A DNA stretch of 64,000 nucleotides from Candidatus Woesearchaeota archaeon (GTDB taxonomy: Archaea; Nanobdellota; Nanobdellia; SCGC-AAA011-G17; JACPNG01), in contig JACPNE010000008.1 of assembly GCA_016185615.1 (NCBI GenBank), forward strand, positions 1-64,000. The letters are read 5' to 3'. Positions 53,446 to 62,579 of the stretch are shown piece after piece. The notes beneath the pieces were generated by a model, which was not told where the DNA came from, made no database searches, and saw nothing but the letters and a program-made list of their open reading frames with translations. Positions within the stretch are counted from its first letter, which is position 1, and each line of letters begins with the position of its first letter. Made by a program: the position numbers and the translations under genes.

Positions 53446-53997
53446 CTAAACCCTTATAATCCTGGCTATCTTATTTGTCAAGTCTATGATTATTGATGGG
53501 TTCTCCTCAAGTTCTCCGGCATCTATTGCAATATCAACTGATTTTTGAATTGTTCTAGGAACTTTTTTTATCTTTGTTATTGGCTCCTTTCCTGTTTTGT
53601 TTACAGATGTTGATATGAATGGGACTCCTGCTTTCTGTATTAGCTGTATAAAAGGGTGATTTGGAATTCTTACCCCTAATGTATCCAATCCAAGATTTAC
53701 ATCATAAGGAACAATTCTCTTTTTTTGTTTCAGAATAAATGTGAATGGCCCAGGCAATTTCTGGACATATTGCTTTTTTACATCAAAGTTTTTGTATATC
53801 CAATATTTATCATGAGCTATTATTGAGAAGGGTTTCTCGCTTCCTTTTATTTCCCTTATTTTTTTAACAGAATCCTCATTTAATGCATTACAGCCCAATC
53901 CATAAATTGTGTCAGTGGGATAGATAAATATAGAGCCCATTCTTATATGATTGATAATCTCCCTCTCTTTTATTTTGTTAAATTCAATTATCTTCAT
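53446..53997 (-). CDS. Threonylcarbamoyl-AMP synthase (Sua5/YrdC family)
   Basis: GSIFIYPTDTIYGLGCNAL, KGSEKPFSIIAHD, PGPFTFILK, GVRIPNHPF. Confidence 0.95.
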   Translation of the reverse strand: MKIIEFNKIKEREIINHIRMGSIFIYPTDTIYGLGCNALNEDSVKKIREIKGSEKPFSIIAHDKYWIYKNFDVKKQYVQKLPGPFTFILKQKKRIVPYDVNLGLDTLGVRIPNHPFIQLIQKAGVPFISTSVNKTGKEPITKIKKVPRTIQKSVDIAIDAGELEENPSIIIDLTNKIARIIRV

Positions 53998-56048
53998 ATT
54001 ATTGTTGTTATATGGTTCTCTTTTTTAAACCTTATCACATTATCAACGAAAGTTTCTATTTTAGGCTCATGGCTTACAATCAATATCTGCTTAAGCTTAA
54101 GTTCTCTTAAAACATGTCTTATTCTGTCTATCTGCTCATCCGAAAATCCGTCTGTTGGCTCATCTAATATTATAAGATCATTTGTTTTTATGGCTGACAT
54201 TAAATTATTTATTACTTGATTAAGAGCTAATCTATATGCAAGTGCAGCTGCTGTTTTTTCTCCCCCGCTCAGATAAGTATAATCAATATCGTGGTTATTC
54301 TGCTGTATTAATGGGCTGAAATCCTGATTCAATCTTATTGTGATATCTTCATTATCAACTAATGTGTCAAACCATTTCTGGAATAATGAATTAAAATCAG
54401 AATGAAGCTTGAGCATGATATTATTCTCAATCATCTCCAGAGAGACTATAAAATAATTGTCCAGCCATTCATTTATTTCTGTAAGCTTCTCCATATATCT
54501 TCTTTTTTCTTCTTTCTTTTCTATTTCTGATGTCAGCTTTTCTATATTTTTCTCGATGTTTCTTTTTTCTGTTTCAAGACTCGCTTTATTAATCTCAATA
54601 TCCCTATATTGTCTTTGCAGATTTTCAATCTCATTGCTTTTCTTGTTATATCTGTCCTCTATATCCTTGAACTCTTCCAATTCTTTATATAATGGCCCAT
54701 TTCTTACGTTTATCTCACCAATCTCTGATTTTAATCTCTTGCTTAATTCCTTTAATGATTCAATGTCTGTTAATCTGCTTGAGATGTTATTTAATTTAAT
54801 CTTGTTTATCTCATATTCTTTTTCCTTGGAATTAGATTTCTCGATTTCTTTCTTTGATTCCTGTATATTGAAGCTAATCTCTTTCTCTTGTCTTTCTAAA
54901 TTTGATAATTCTGATTTCATATGGGAGATAATATCATTCTCTTTTATTATCATGTCATTCTTGTAGTTCTTGTTTACTTCTTGTCTGCATACAGGGCAGA
55001 TATTCAAGTCATGTATATCATCTATTATTTTTGATGAATTGCTCATCCTTATTCTGGCTTCATTCATCTTATTCCTTATAAAATATAATTCCTCTTCTTT
55101 TTTCTCAACAGCTATTTTTGTATTTTGGATATTCTGTTTTATATGGGTTATATCAATGTCTATCTTGACTTCCTTATTTATTTCTTCTATTTCTATTTCT
55201 GTTTTTTTTATTCTCTCATTATTTTCTTTTATTCTCTCAAGATTAGAATTTAATTTGTGCTCATTTATCTCTATCTGCAGCTTTATCTCATTTATGCTTT
55301 TTATTCTTGATTCTATATCTTTTAATTCTTGTCTTCCATTCTTGATTTCATTATCTAAATTGTTCATTACAGGAATTAATTTCAGTATTTCTTCGCCAAG
55401 AATAAATTTTCTTCTCTTCAATATTTCAGATTCATTTATCTTTGAATTCAAATCTGAAATGTATCCGGAAAATTCTCTGCTCTTTTCCCTTATTGCGGCT
55501 ATTAGTATTTTTGTATTGTCCTTTATTAGTTTGTATTTGTCTATTCCGAAGACTTTCCTCAATGTTTCTAATCTTACGTCATTATCAGACAATAATATTT
55601 GCTTCATCTCATCTTGAGGGGTATAAACTGTGTATCTAAACACCAAATCCTTTGATCTTGTAACCATATCCTTGGGATAATTCAGAACATCAAGGATAAA
55701 TTGCTTAAGTTCAACTGGGGCTAACTCTTTTTTCTCTCCATTTAAGATAATATATCCGGAATCCTGGGCTATTGCGCTTCCTCTTTTTAATGTTCTTTTT
55801 ATTACTATATTTTTATCATCAACGCTGAAATGGAATTCAACTGATCCTTTATTTGTTCCATTTCTCAATAAAGATGCTCCAGATAAATTTCCTTTCCTTA
55901 ATCCAAACAATGCAAAGTCTATTGCCAATAATACAGAAGTTTTTCCAGATCCTATATTTCCTGCCAACAAAGTAGAGCCTTCTGGAAATATTATTTCTTG
56001 ATTAGTATAACTTCTTATGTTTTCTAATCTTATTTTTTTAAGCAGCAT
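53994..56048 (-). CDS. rad50: Rad50-like SMC ATPase (short, 684 aa)
   Basis: LAGNIGSGKTSVLLAIDFALFG, zinc hook CPVCRQE, LSGGEKTAAALAYRLAL, LIILDEPTDGF. Confidence 0.95.
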   Translation of the reverse strand: MLLKKIRLENIRSYTNQEIIFPEGSTLLAGNIGSGKTSVLLAIDFALFGLRKGNLSGASLLRNGTNKGSVEFHFSVDDKNIVIKRTLKRGSAIAQDSGYIILNGEKKELAPVELKQFILDVLNYPKDMVTRSKDLVFRYTVYTPQDEMKQILLSDNDVRLETLRKVFGIDKYKLIKDNTKILIAAIREKSREFSGYISDLNSKINESEILKRRKFILGEEILKLIPVMNNLDNEIKNGRQELKDIESRIKSINEIKLQIEINEHKLNSNLERIKENNERIKKTEIEIEEINKEVKIDIDITHIKQNIQNTKIAVEKKEEELYFIRNKMNEARIRMSNSSKIIDDIHDLNICPVCRQEVNKNYKNDMIIKENDIISHMKSELSNLERQEKEISFNIQESKKEIEKSNSKEKEYEINKIKLNNISSRLTDIESLKELSKRLKSEIGEINVRNGPLYKELEEFKDIEDRYNKKSNEIENLQRQYRDIEINKASLETEKRNIEKNIEKLTSEIEKKEEKRRYMEKLTEINEWLDNYFIVSLEMIENNIMLKLHSDFNSLFQKWFDTLVDNEDITIRLNQDFSPLIQQNNHDIDYTYLSGGEKTAAALAYRLALNQVINNLMSAIKTNDLIILDEPTDGFSDEQIDRIRHVLRELKLKQILIVSHEPKIETFVDNVIRFKKENHITTII

Positions 56049-57225
56049 TCTCCCACATCTTTTCCAATCTTAATGTTCTTATTGTATCTTTTATTATCCT
56101 TGATTCAAAATCCGTCTTTGTTTCTCCGTCTTCTTTCTCCCTTGATAAAAGATTCATTAGCTCATTGCTTATGTTTATATTTAGATTAGAATTTTCCAAA
56201 TTCTCTTTTAGTATTTTAGTTTCTATCTCTTCAACTGTGCCCTCTATTTTCACAGTCTCAAACTCTTTGGATTCTAACTTATTTGTATTCCTTATTATTG
56301 AATATGCATTCATCCTTGAGAATATATCCCTGAAGTTTATATCAGAAGTCTTTCCGGAATTTAGAATTCCCTCTATCCTTATTGTAACTATTTTATTCTC
56401 AACATCTTTTAATCTCTCAATTAATTCTTTTTCTATCTCAAAGGGGGTCTTTTGGTTAGCATCTATCAGTATTGAATGAACTTCTTTTATTTTTATGATG
56501 ATATGTTTTGATGTATTGTTTGTTACATCAATTATGAAGAATCCCCCCTGCTTCAATTCCTCTAATTCCTTAAAGTTATTTGGAAATAATGGTCCTGGAT
56601 ATGCGATTGTCCCATATCCTTCATGCTTTTCTGAATAAATGAAATGGGGATGTCCCCCGGCATAATAATTAAAGTTCTTTGGCAATAAATATAAGGAATA
56701 TGCCTCTATATTTTCCATATCCCTTGGCTTTAGCTCATCCAATAATGCATGGAACATGAATATCTTATATCCTTGCTCTTTTTCCAATGATTCTTTATTC
56801 AGCATTAAGTAATCTTGTTTTTCTAATCCTCGTCTTCTTCCATACAATCCTGTTATCTTCACATTTGTCTTGTCAATTGTAAACTCCAGATTGTTATCTT
56901 TTAGCTTCATTACATTCTCAATCAATCCGGCTTTTTCCAATACATCCAGCATGGTTTTTCCAGAAACAGAATAATCATGGCTTCCGGGAATCATATACAC
57001 AGAAATATCTTTGTCATGGGCTTTCCTTAATGTGTCAGCAACCTCTTTTATCAGTTCTATATCTGGCAATGAGGTATTAAACAAGTCTCCTGCTATTAAT
57101 ATGAAACCTACATTCTCCCTTATGCACTGGTCAATTGCCTCTTTGAAATGCAGAATGCTTAACTGCTTTAACTCTGGCTCCCTCCAGCCACCAACATGAC
57201 AGTCTGCTAAGTGGGCGAATTTCAT
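56038..57225 (-). CDS. mre11: DNA double-strand break repair nuclease Mre11
   Basis: FAHLADCHVGGW, ILIAGDLFNTSLP, IPGSHDYSVSG, GGHPHFIY; overlaps rad50. Confidence 0.95.
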   Translation of the reverse strand: MKFAHLADCHVGGWREPELKQLSILHFKEAIDQCIRENVGFILIAGDLFNTSLPDIELIKEVADTLRKAHDKDISVYMIPGSHDYSVSGKTMLDVLEKAGLIENVMKLKDNNLEFTIDKTNVKITGLYGRRRGLEKQDYLMLNKESLEKEQGYKIFMFHALLDELKPRDMENIEAYSLYLLPKNFNYYAGGHPHFIYSEKHEGYGTIAYPGPLFPNNFKELEELKQGGFFIIDVTNNTSKHIIIKIKEVHSILIDANQKTPFEIEKELIERLKDVENKIVTIRIEGILNSGKTSDINFRDIFSRMNAYSIIRNTNKLESKEFETVKIEGTVEEIETKILKENLENSNLNINISNELMNLLSREKEDGETKTDFESRIIKDTIRTLRLEKMWENAA

Positions 57226-57380
57226 ATTTTAGGAATAATTAGAATTATTTATAACTATTAATGTAGTTTAATATTATAATTCAGAAAAGAAAAGTATAAA
57301 AATCATTAATTATAGCTAATTCTATTAAAAAGAGAGTTTTATTTATAGTTTAAGTTATTAACTATTAAAAGAGTGATATA

Positions 57381-59390
57381 ATGTCTATTCATATTCCAAC
57401 AAGAAAAGTCGCTTTAGTGGTGGGTGATGAAGATTTATGTAAAACCATTAGTGATCTAAGGCCCCCTATCAGTCATGAGAGATTTAAGACTATTAAAACA
57501 GATATTGAAAGGGCATATGAGATTTATTTAGGAATAAGGCCAGATGTTGTAGTGATTAAACTTGATGATGATTCTAATTCTGAATCAGTTAAACTTCTAA
57601 ACAGATTACATAATATAGGTTTAACATCTATAGTGACTACTGGAAAAATTCATATAGATTCCCCGGATTTCAAGGAGATTATTGGAAAACCGGTTGCACA
57701 TTTGAAAAATCCCGGAAATAAGACATTCGAAGAGAGAGAAACTCTAGAAAAAATATTAATTAAAGCAGAAGCTAAGACTATTGAATCAAGGAAAGATGTG
57801 TTAGGAAGAGTTTTGTCCCTTAGTCACGATCGTAGCTGTAGATATGAAGGTAAAAAGCCTGTTTCATTAGACCCATATTATGGTGAGGCATTAAAGAAGA
57901 TATCTTTATCTATGCCATTCCTTGGAGACTCATTCAGAAAAGAGTCTAGGTTTGGTGTTCTGGTTATAGATCCATTTGATATTGGGCATTCAGGATTAAA
58001 GGATGATACAAAATCTGGAGATCATCTTGTATTCAAGATGTATAAGAATGCGGAAGGACATAATAAAGTATTGCAGAAATGGGGGGCAGCAGATTCAGTT
58101 AAAATTAATCATCCTAACTGTACCCATTATTATGTTGAGAAGCCAGAAACCTATGGATTAGATATTGAAAAAGAGGTATATAATGATCCACGCCCCAGAG
58201 GTAGAGTATATGCTATAAATACATTCATGTTTGGCCCAACCTGTGAATATATCTTATCAGTTCTCAACAAGAATAAAAAAGATATAGCTAAAAGAGCAAA
58301 AAAAGTTCTAATGGAGGTAATGCTTGATAAAAATGTAGAATGGTATATTAGCATGTCTTCACAATGGGTAAATGAGGTAAAAGAGCAGCATGGTCTTCAT
58401 GAATCACTCATAAAAAGAATAGACGATATAAAAACAAATTATAACAATTCACTGCTAAATTCTCTAAGGACAACAAGTGAGATAAGCACATCAAAATTCG
58501 GGGAGGAAGAAATAAGAGATTTTATAGACGCATTAGATATAAACTCAGCAGTGGAGCCATTTAGTGATCTTGATTTAAATATAATTTTTAATATAGGACT
58601 AATTGATTTTAAACCACCGAATATCTCATTTAAATTAGACAAATATGAGGGACTTGGAGTAGTAAAGCCCAATCCAAAGAAATTAATTGATAAGTTAGAA
58701 GAATTAGAAAAAGAGGAAGGTGGATTAAGAAAAGTTTTCACAGATGCATATAGCTGGAATGATTGCTCAGAAAGAGATGGTCCTATGCAGGAAGACCTAG
58801 CACATATGCTTGAAAATCCTGAAACTGGATTAAATAGAGAAGAGATAATAAGATATTTTAGTCATTCTATGCACGGGCTCTTTAATCAAGTATTAAATGG
58901 AAAAGATTCAGGAAGATTATGGTCTCCATATTCAAAGATAGGAATATGGATGGCGTTCAGAAAATTTCATTTGTATTCTAAAGAGTTTATGCCAACTAAT
59001 GAAGACAATTTAATATCAGAAGCAATTTCAAAAGAGGATTTTGAGAAACAACAAAGAGCGGCAGTTGAGAAATTACATTATTGGGCAAGATCACAAAAAG
59101 AACTTGCTGCTATGAATCATTTGGCAGTCTCAATAATGGATGAAGACGATGCCAGTTTTATTAATATAGAAAGGGCGCTTCGTGAGAATTTCGTTAATCC
59201 AGAGAAATCAAGAGGATATAGTAACAATCTACTGTCAAAGGGGCTTCCAAAAAATCCAACAACATTAGTTGAGAAATCATTATATGTCCATAATTGGCTC
59301 CATAAGTTTGTACATCTTCCAAGCAGTTATAATCTATTCTATCAAGGCTATTTGTCTAATCCTGTTTCTGCTTCTGTAGTAAATTTATAA
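57381..59390 (+). CDS. Large orphan protein with degenerate receiver-like N-terminus and possible kinase-like core
   Basis: N-term KVALVVGDEDLC...PDVVVIKLDDD...GLTSIVTTGK...IGKPV; later LVFKMYKN and LIDFKPPN. Confidence 0.8.
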   Translation: MSIHIPTRKVALVVGDEDLCKTISDLRPPISHERFKTIKTDIERAYEIYLGIRPDVVVIKLDDDSNSESVKLLNRLHNIGLTSIVTTGKIHIDSPDFKEIIGKPVAHLKNPGNKTFEERETLEKILIKAEAKTIESRKDVLGRVLSLSHDRSCRYEGKKPVSLDPYYGEALKKISLSMPFLGDSFRKESRFGVLVIDPFDIGHSGLKDDTKSGDHLVFKMYKNAEGHNKVLQKWGAADSVKINHPNCTHYYVEKPETYGLDIEKEVYNDPRPRGRVYAINTFMFGPTCEYILSVLNKNKKDIAKRAKKVLMEVMLDKNVEWYISMSSQWVNEVKEQHGLHESLIKRIDDIKTNYNNSLLNSLRTTSEISTSKFGEEEIRDFIDALDINSAVEPFSDLDLNIIFNIGLIDFKPPNISFKLDKYEGLGVVKPNPKKLIDKLEELEKEEGGLRKVFTDAYSWNDCSERDGPMQEDLAHMLENPETGLNREEIIRYFSHSMHGLFNQVLNGKDSGRLWSPYSKIGIWMAFRKFHLYSKEFMPTNEDNLISEAISKEDFEKQQRAAVEKLHYWARSQKELAAMNHLAVSIMDEDDASFINIERALRENFVNPEKSRGYSNNLLSKGLPKNPTTLVEKSLYVHNWLHKFVHLPSSYNLFYQGYLSNPVSASVVNL

Positions 59391-59412
59391 ATTTCAAATT
59401 CTTTTTATTTTT

Positions 59413-59958
59413 ATGAGAAGGAATTTTAGGGGATACAAAAGAATATTTGGAAATTCAATCCCGGAGATATTATCTAACTTTAAGATTAAGCTTGGGGACT
59501 GGAGATTAACAGTAGTGATGCCTGTATTAATTGCAATAATCTTCATTTATACATTAATAGCAATATTGAATGTAAAATTGGATTTGTTTGATGAATATAC
59601 AATTTTAGAAAGAATAAAATCTATTTTTATAACTCCCATAGTGGAAGAGATAATATTCAGGGGAGTATTTCTTGGAGTCTTCTTTGTATCTATTCCTAGA
59701 ATAATATCGAATCTATTGAACATCAAGATGAAGAGTAATACTTATTATTTCTTTATCTTTTCAGGATTATTTATTCAAGCTGTATGGTTCACATTGCAGC
59801 ATTATAATCCCAATGCAAGCTCTTTCTACATAAGATTGTTTGACGGATTGATATATGGGCTGCTTTATATTTTATTCAGGAGAAATCTGCTTCCTGCAAT
59901 AATGGCGCACATGACAAATAACGCAGCCATACATTATCTCATGATATATTTTAATTAA
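59413..59958 (+). CDS. CPBP-family intramembrane metalloprotease (CAAX-protease-like)
   Basis: VEEIIFRGVFLG, FTLQHYNPNA, AIMAHMTNNAAIHY. Confidence 0.92.
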   Translation: MRRNFRGYKRIFGNSIPEILSNFKIKLGDWRLTVVMPVLIAIIFIYTLIAILNVKLDLFDEYTILERIKSIFITPIVEEIIFRGVFLGVFFVSIPRIISNLLNIKMKSNTYYFFIFSGLFIQAVWFTLQHYNPNASSFYIRLFDGLIYGLLYILFRRNLLPAIMAHMTNNAAIHYLMIYFN

Positions 59959-59994
59959 AAAACATTTATAAAAAGAAATTTATTTCATAATTAT

Positions 59995-60348
59995 ATGAGA
60001 AACAGATTGTTATATATCACATTAACTCTTGTAATTTTAGTCATAGTTTTGATAGTTGCAATCTCATTTTATCCTAGGAATAATATAAATAATTTTAGTT
60101 CTTGTGCTGAAGCTGGTTATCCTGTAATGGAGTCCTATCCAAGGCAATGCAATTATAATGGAAGGACTTTTGTTGAGGAGATTTCCTGGGAGAACGATGG
60201 AGTTACACTAAAGAAGATTCCTAATGGAGATTATGCATGCTTTGGCTGTGGAAGAACAATGTGTATAGATCCTATATCTGGATTAGAAGATGTTGAAGAG
60301 ACTGAAAGTTTACATTGTGATGAAGATTTTAACATTGTAGAGAAATAA
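59995..60348 (+). CDS. Small membrane-anchored Cys-rich protein
   Basis: N-terminal TM then SSCAEAGYPVMESYPRQCNYNGRTFVEE motif. Confidence 0.7.
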   Translation: MRNRLLYITLTLVILVIVLIVAISFYPRNNINNFSSCAEAGYPVMESYPRQCNYNGRTFVEEISWENDGVTLKKIPNGDYACFGCGRTMCIDPISGLEDVEETESLHCDEDFNIVEK

Positions 60349-60417
60349 GGAGTATACTCAATAATATATTTTTATGTTTATAATTCTTTAAATATCCTTA
60401 ATTAAGTTAATTTAATA

Positions 60418-60846
60418 ATGGGAAGAAAAAGCAACAAAGAAAAACCAGAGAAACGTGAATATTACAGAATAGAAGGCCATTATGAGAATTCTGGTAAAAA
60501 ATTAAGATTAACTGGAAGCTTAATAATAGACAATGCTGGGAATGTAAAAGGGACAGTCCTAGATCATGGTTCAGAAGTTAAAGAGCAAAAATTAGAAGGG
60601 AAAGTTTGGGTAGTAAGTGAAGAAACAAAATTAGTATTTGTAAAATATTATCCAGAGAATAATCTTGCTAATTCGTTATATCAATTAAGAAAAGAAAATA
60701 ATAATGTATATTCGGGGTTATATAAAGGAAAATGGAATAGATTGCCACGTCCAATTGATTTAGAAGCTATATCAAGTGCCCAGTTAATGAAGATTCCAGA
60801 GTATAATATTGGGGAAAATATCCAGCTAATGATAGCAAAACATTAA
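60418..60846 (+). CDS. Hypothetical protein
   Basis: 142-aa ORF. Confidence 0.55.
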   Translation: MGRKSNKEKPEKREYYRIEGHYENSGKKLRLTGSLIIDNAGNVKGTVLDHGSEVKEQKLEGKVWVVSEETKLVFVKYYPENNLANSLYQLRKENNNVYSGLYKGKWNRLPRPIDLEAISSAQLMKIPEYNIGENIQLMIAKH

Positions 60847-60865
60847 TTCTTATTAAAGTTGAAAA

Positions 60866-60958
60866 CTAAAACATTATCTTTATTCCAAACATCGGAATAG
60901 GAAGAAAATAAAGTGTCTTCTTGTTTTTATCATAGTAAAATCCAATCCAGAAATCATA
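60866..60958 (-). pseudogene. Orphan C-terminal gene fragment without a start codon
   Basis: Open frame YDFWIGFYYDKNKKTLYFLPIPMFGIKIMF* begins immediately after an in-frame TAG (60959-60961). Confidence 0.45.
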
Positions 60959-60981
60959 CTAAGCAAATAAAAGTTTAACTT

Positions 60982-61632
60982 TCATACTTTCTCACACCAT
61001 TCGCAAGTTTTTTTGGGACAATCCCCATTTAATAGTTTTAAAGCCTTATTGAATAAATTTTCAGCATTTTTTACATTTGTATTTCTCTTAACTAATTCTG
61101 TATCAAATATAACCTCTCCTGTTTCTGTAACTTCTTTTGGAATATAGAATAAAATAAAAGCAAAATCTTCAGTTTCATAGTTGTTTTTTCTAAGTAAAAA
61201 ATTATACAAATCCAGTTGATTTTGGTATCTGTCAGCTGTATCTTCCTTTAATGCAAATCCCCTTGTCTTATAATCTAATACAATTAATTTATTGCCTTTG
61301 ACTAAGAGATTGTCTACTGCTCCAAATAGTATATTTCCTTCTTTGTCTTCATATCTTATTCCTTTTAGGTTATTTCTCCATTGCTTTAATAGTTCTATGT
61401 TGTTGAATAATTTCATATCTTTGCTATTGGAATTTTCTTTTAATTCTGGAGGCAGTTGTTCTTTATTCATGAACTTGTCAAAATGCGTTTTAAGAATTTT
61501 ATCCATTCCATTAGGAAGAGAAGACATTGGTCCTTGGGGTCTTTTCCATACTTTATGCTTATCTAAATAGAAACATCTAGGGCATTCGTTCATTAAATTT
61601 ATTGAGCTTGGGGATAGTTTAAAGGTTGGCAT
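60982..61632 (-). CDS. PD-(D/E)XK nuclease, RecB/Cas4-like, with candidate Fe-S cysteines
   Basis: GAVDNLLVKGNKLIVLDYKTRG, DRYQNQLDLYNFLL, N-term CPRC and C-term CPKKTCEWC. Confidence 0.85.
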   Translation of the reverse strand: MPTFKLSPSSINLMNECPRCFYLDKHKVWKRPQGPMSSLPNGMDKILKTHFDKFMNKEQLPPELKENSNSKDMKLFNNIELLKQWRNNLKGIRYEDKEGNILFGAVDNLLVKGNKLIVLDYKTRGFALKEDTADRYQNQLDLYNFLLRKNNYETEDFAFILFYIPKEVTETGEVIFDTELVKRNTNVKNAENLFNKALKLLNGDCPKKTCEWCEKV

Positions 61633-61688
61633 TTTAAAACGAAAATTTTATATAACATAAATATACCTATATATTATTACATATAAAT

Positions 61689-61753
61689 CCATCTCGAACG
61701 GAGTCCATGAGGTGCCTGCCTGCTTATGTGGACAGGATAGACTAGTAGGATGG
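61689..61753. ncRNA. Candidate structured RNA or mRNA leader
   Basis: 35 of 65 bases G/C in a very AT-rich context; CCATCT pairs with GGATGG, nested GTCCATG pairs with TGTGGAC; no supported ORF. Confidence 0.4.
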
Positions 61754-61764
61754 TTTTGTAATAT

Positions 61765-61974
61765 CTACTCTCCATATATTGCTCTTAATAAAAGGTTATC
61801 CATCTCTCTTTCATAATTATCATAAACTTCTTCAAGTAAATCATTTAATCTTTCTCTTGATTCTGGATTAAATTTCTCTAACTCTTCTTTAATTTGTCTA
61901 TAATAAATGTGTGGATTTCTTTGATAAGGAAGAGCTTTTATTCTTTCTTCGAAATCTACTTTTTCATTAAGCAC
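61765..61974 (-). CDS. Small hypothetical protein
   Basis: 69-aa ORF, helical charged composition. Confidence 0.5.
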   Translation of the reverse strand: MLNEKVDFEERIKALPYQRNPHIYYRQIKEELEKFNPESRERLNDLLEEVYDNYEREMDNLLLRAIYGE

Positions 61975-62024
61975 TTTGTATATAAGTAAGATAATTTTAT
62001 ATAGTTTCTGAATTCAGAAATTAA

Positions 62025-62579
62025 ATGGATTATAAAGAATTATTAAAAATCATAATAGACTTAAAAATTGGAGAGAATAAAAATATATATCGAATTGATA
62101 ATACTGATTTATGGATTCATAGACCGGAAAAACTTGGACGTTCTCTAAAAAGTAAAGAAAAGTATGAGATTAAAACTAATTTTCAAATATTTATGAGAGG
62201 ACAAAACGGTAAAGCATTTAAACCAAATCATTTAAGAATATTGATAGATTTACATTTAAAATTAATTAGTAATCCAAATTCAGCTAAAAAATTATTTGAT
62301 ATTTTAGAAGATATTTACAACGGTAAAGATCCATTAGAATTCAAGAATGATTTAAGCAAAATGAATTTTAAAATGCAATTAGATTCTGCTCTAATAAATG
62401 TTTGTTGTGCTCAATTATTTATGGCTGAGCAAGATATTAATTATACAAAAGGAAAAATTCAACCACCAAGATCTTTCTTAATGGGATATATAAGATTTAT
62501 AAAAGCTGGACAAGAAAATATAGATAAAATATTATGGAGTTCTATTAGACATCCACCGAGAAAAGAATTTAGGGAATGA
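62025..62579 (+). CDS. Hypothetical protein convergent with a DNA methyltransferase
   Basis: 184-aa ORF; conserved-looking CCAQLFMAEQDINYTKGKIQPPRSFLMGYIR. Confidence 0.65.
   Translation: MDYKELLKIIIDLKIGENKNIYRIDNTDLWIHRPEKLGRSLKSKEKYEIKTNFQIFMRGQNGKAFKPNHLRILIDLHLKLISNPNSAKKLFDILEDIYNGKDPLEFKNDLSKMNFKMQLDSALINVCCAQLFMAEQDINYTKGKIQPPRSFLMGYIRFIKAGQENIDKILWSSIRHPPRKEFRE

Noticed and set aside
54457-55617. Plus-strand ORFs of 169 and 215 aa inside rad50
   Set aside because: Antisense to Rad50 coiled coil; Ser/Phe/Ile-rich composition is the complement of Lys/Glu-rich codons.
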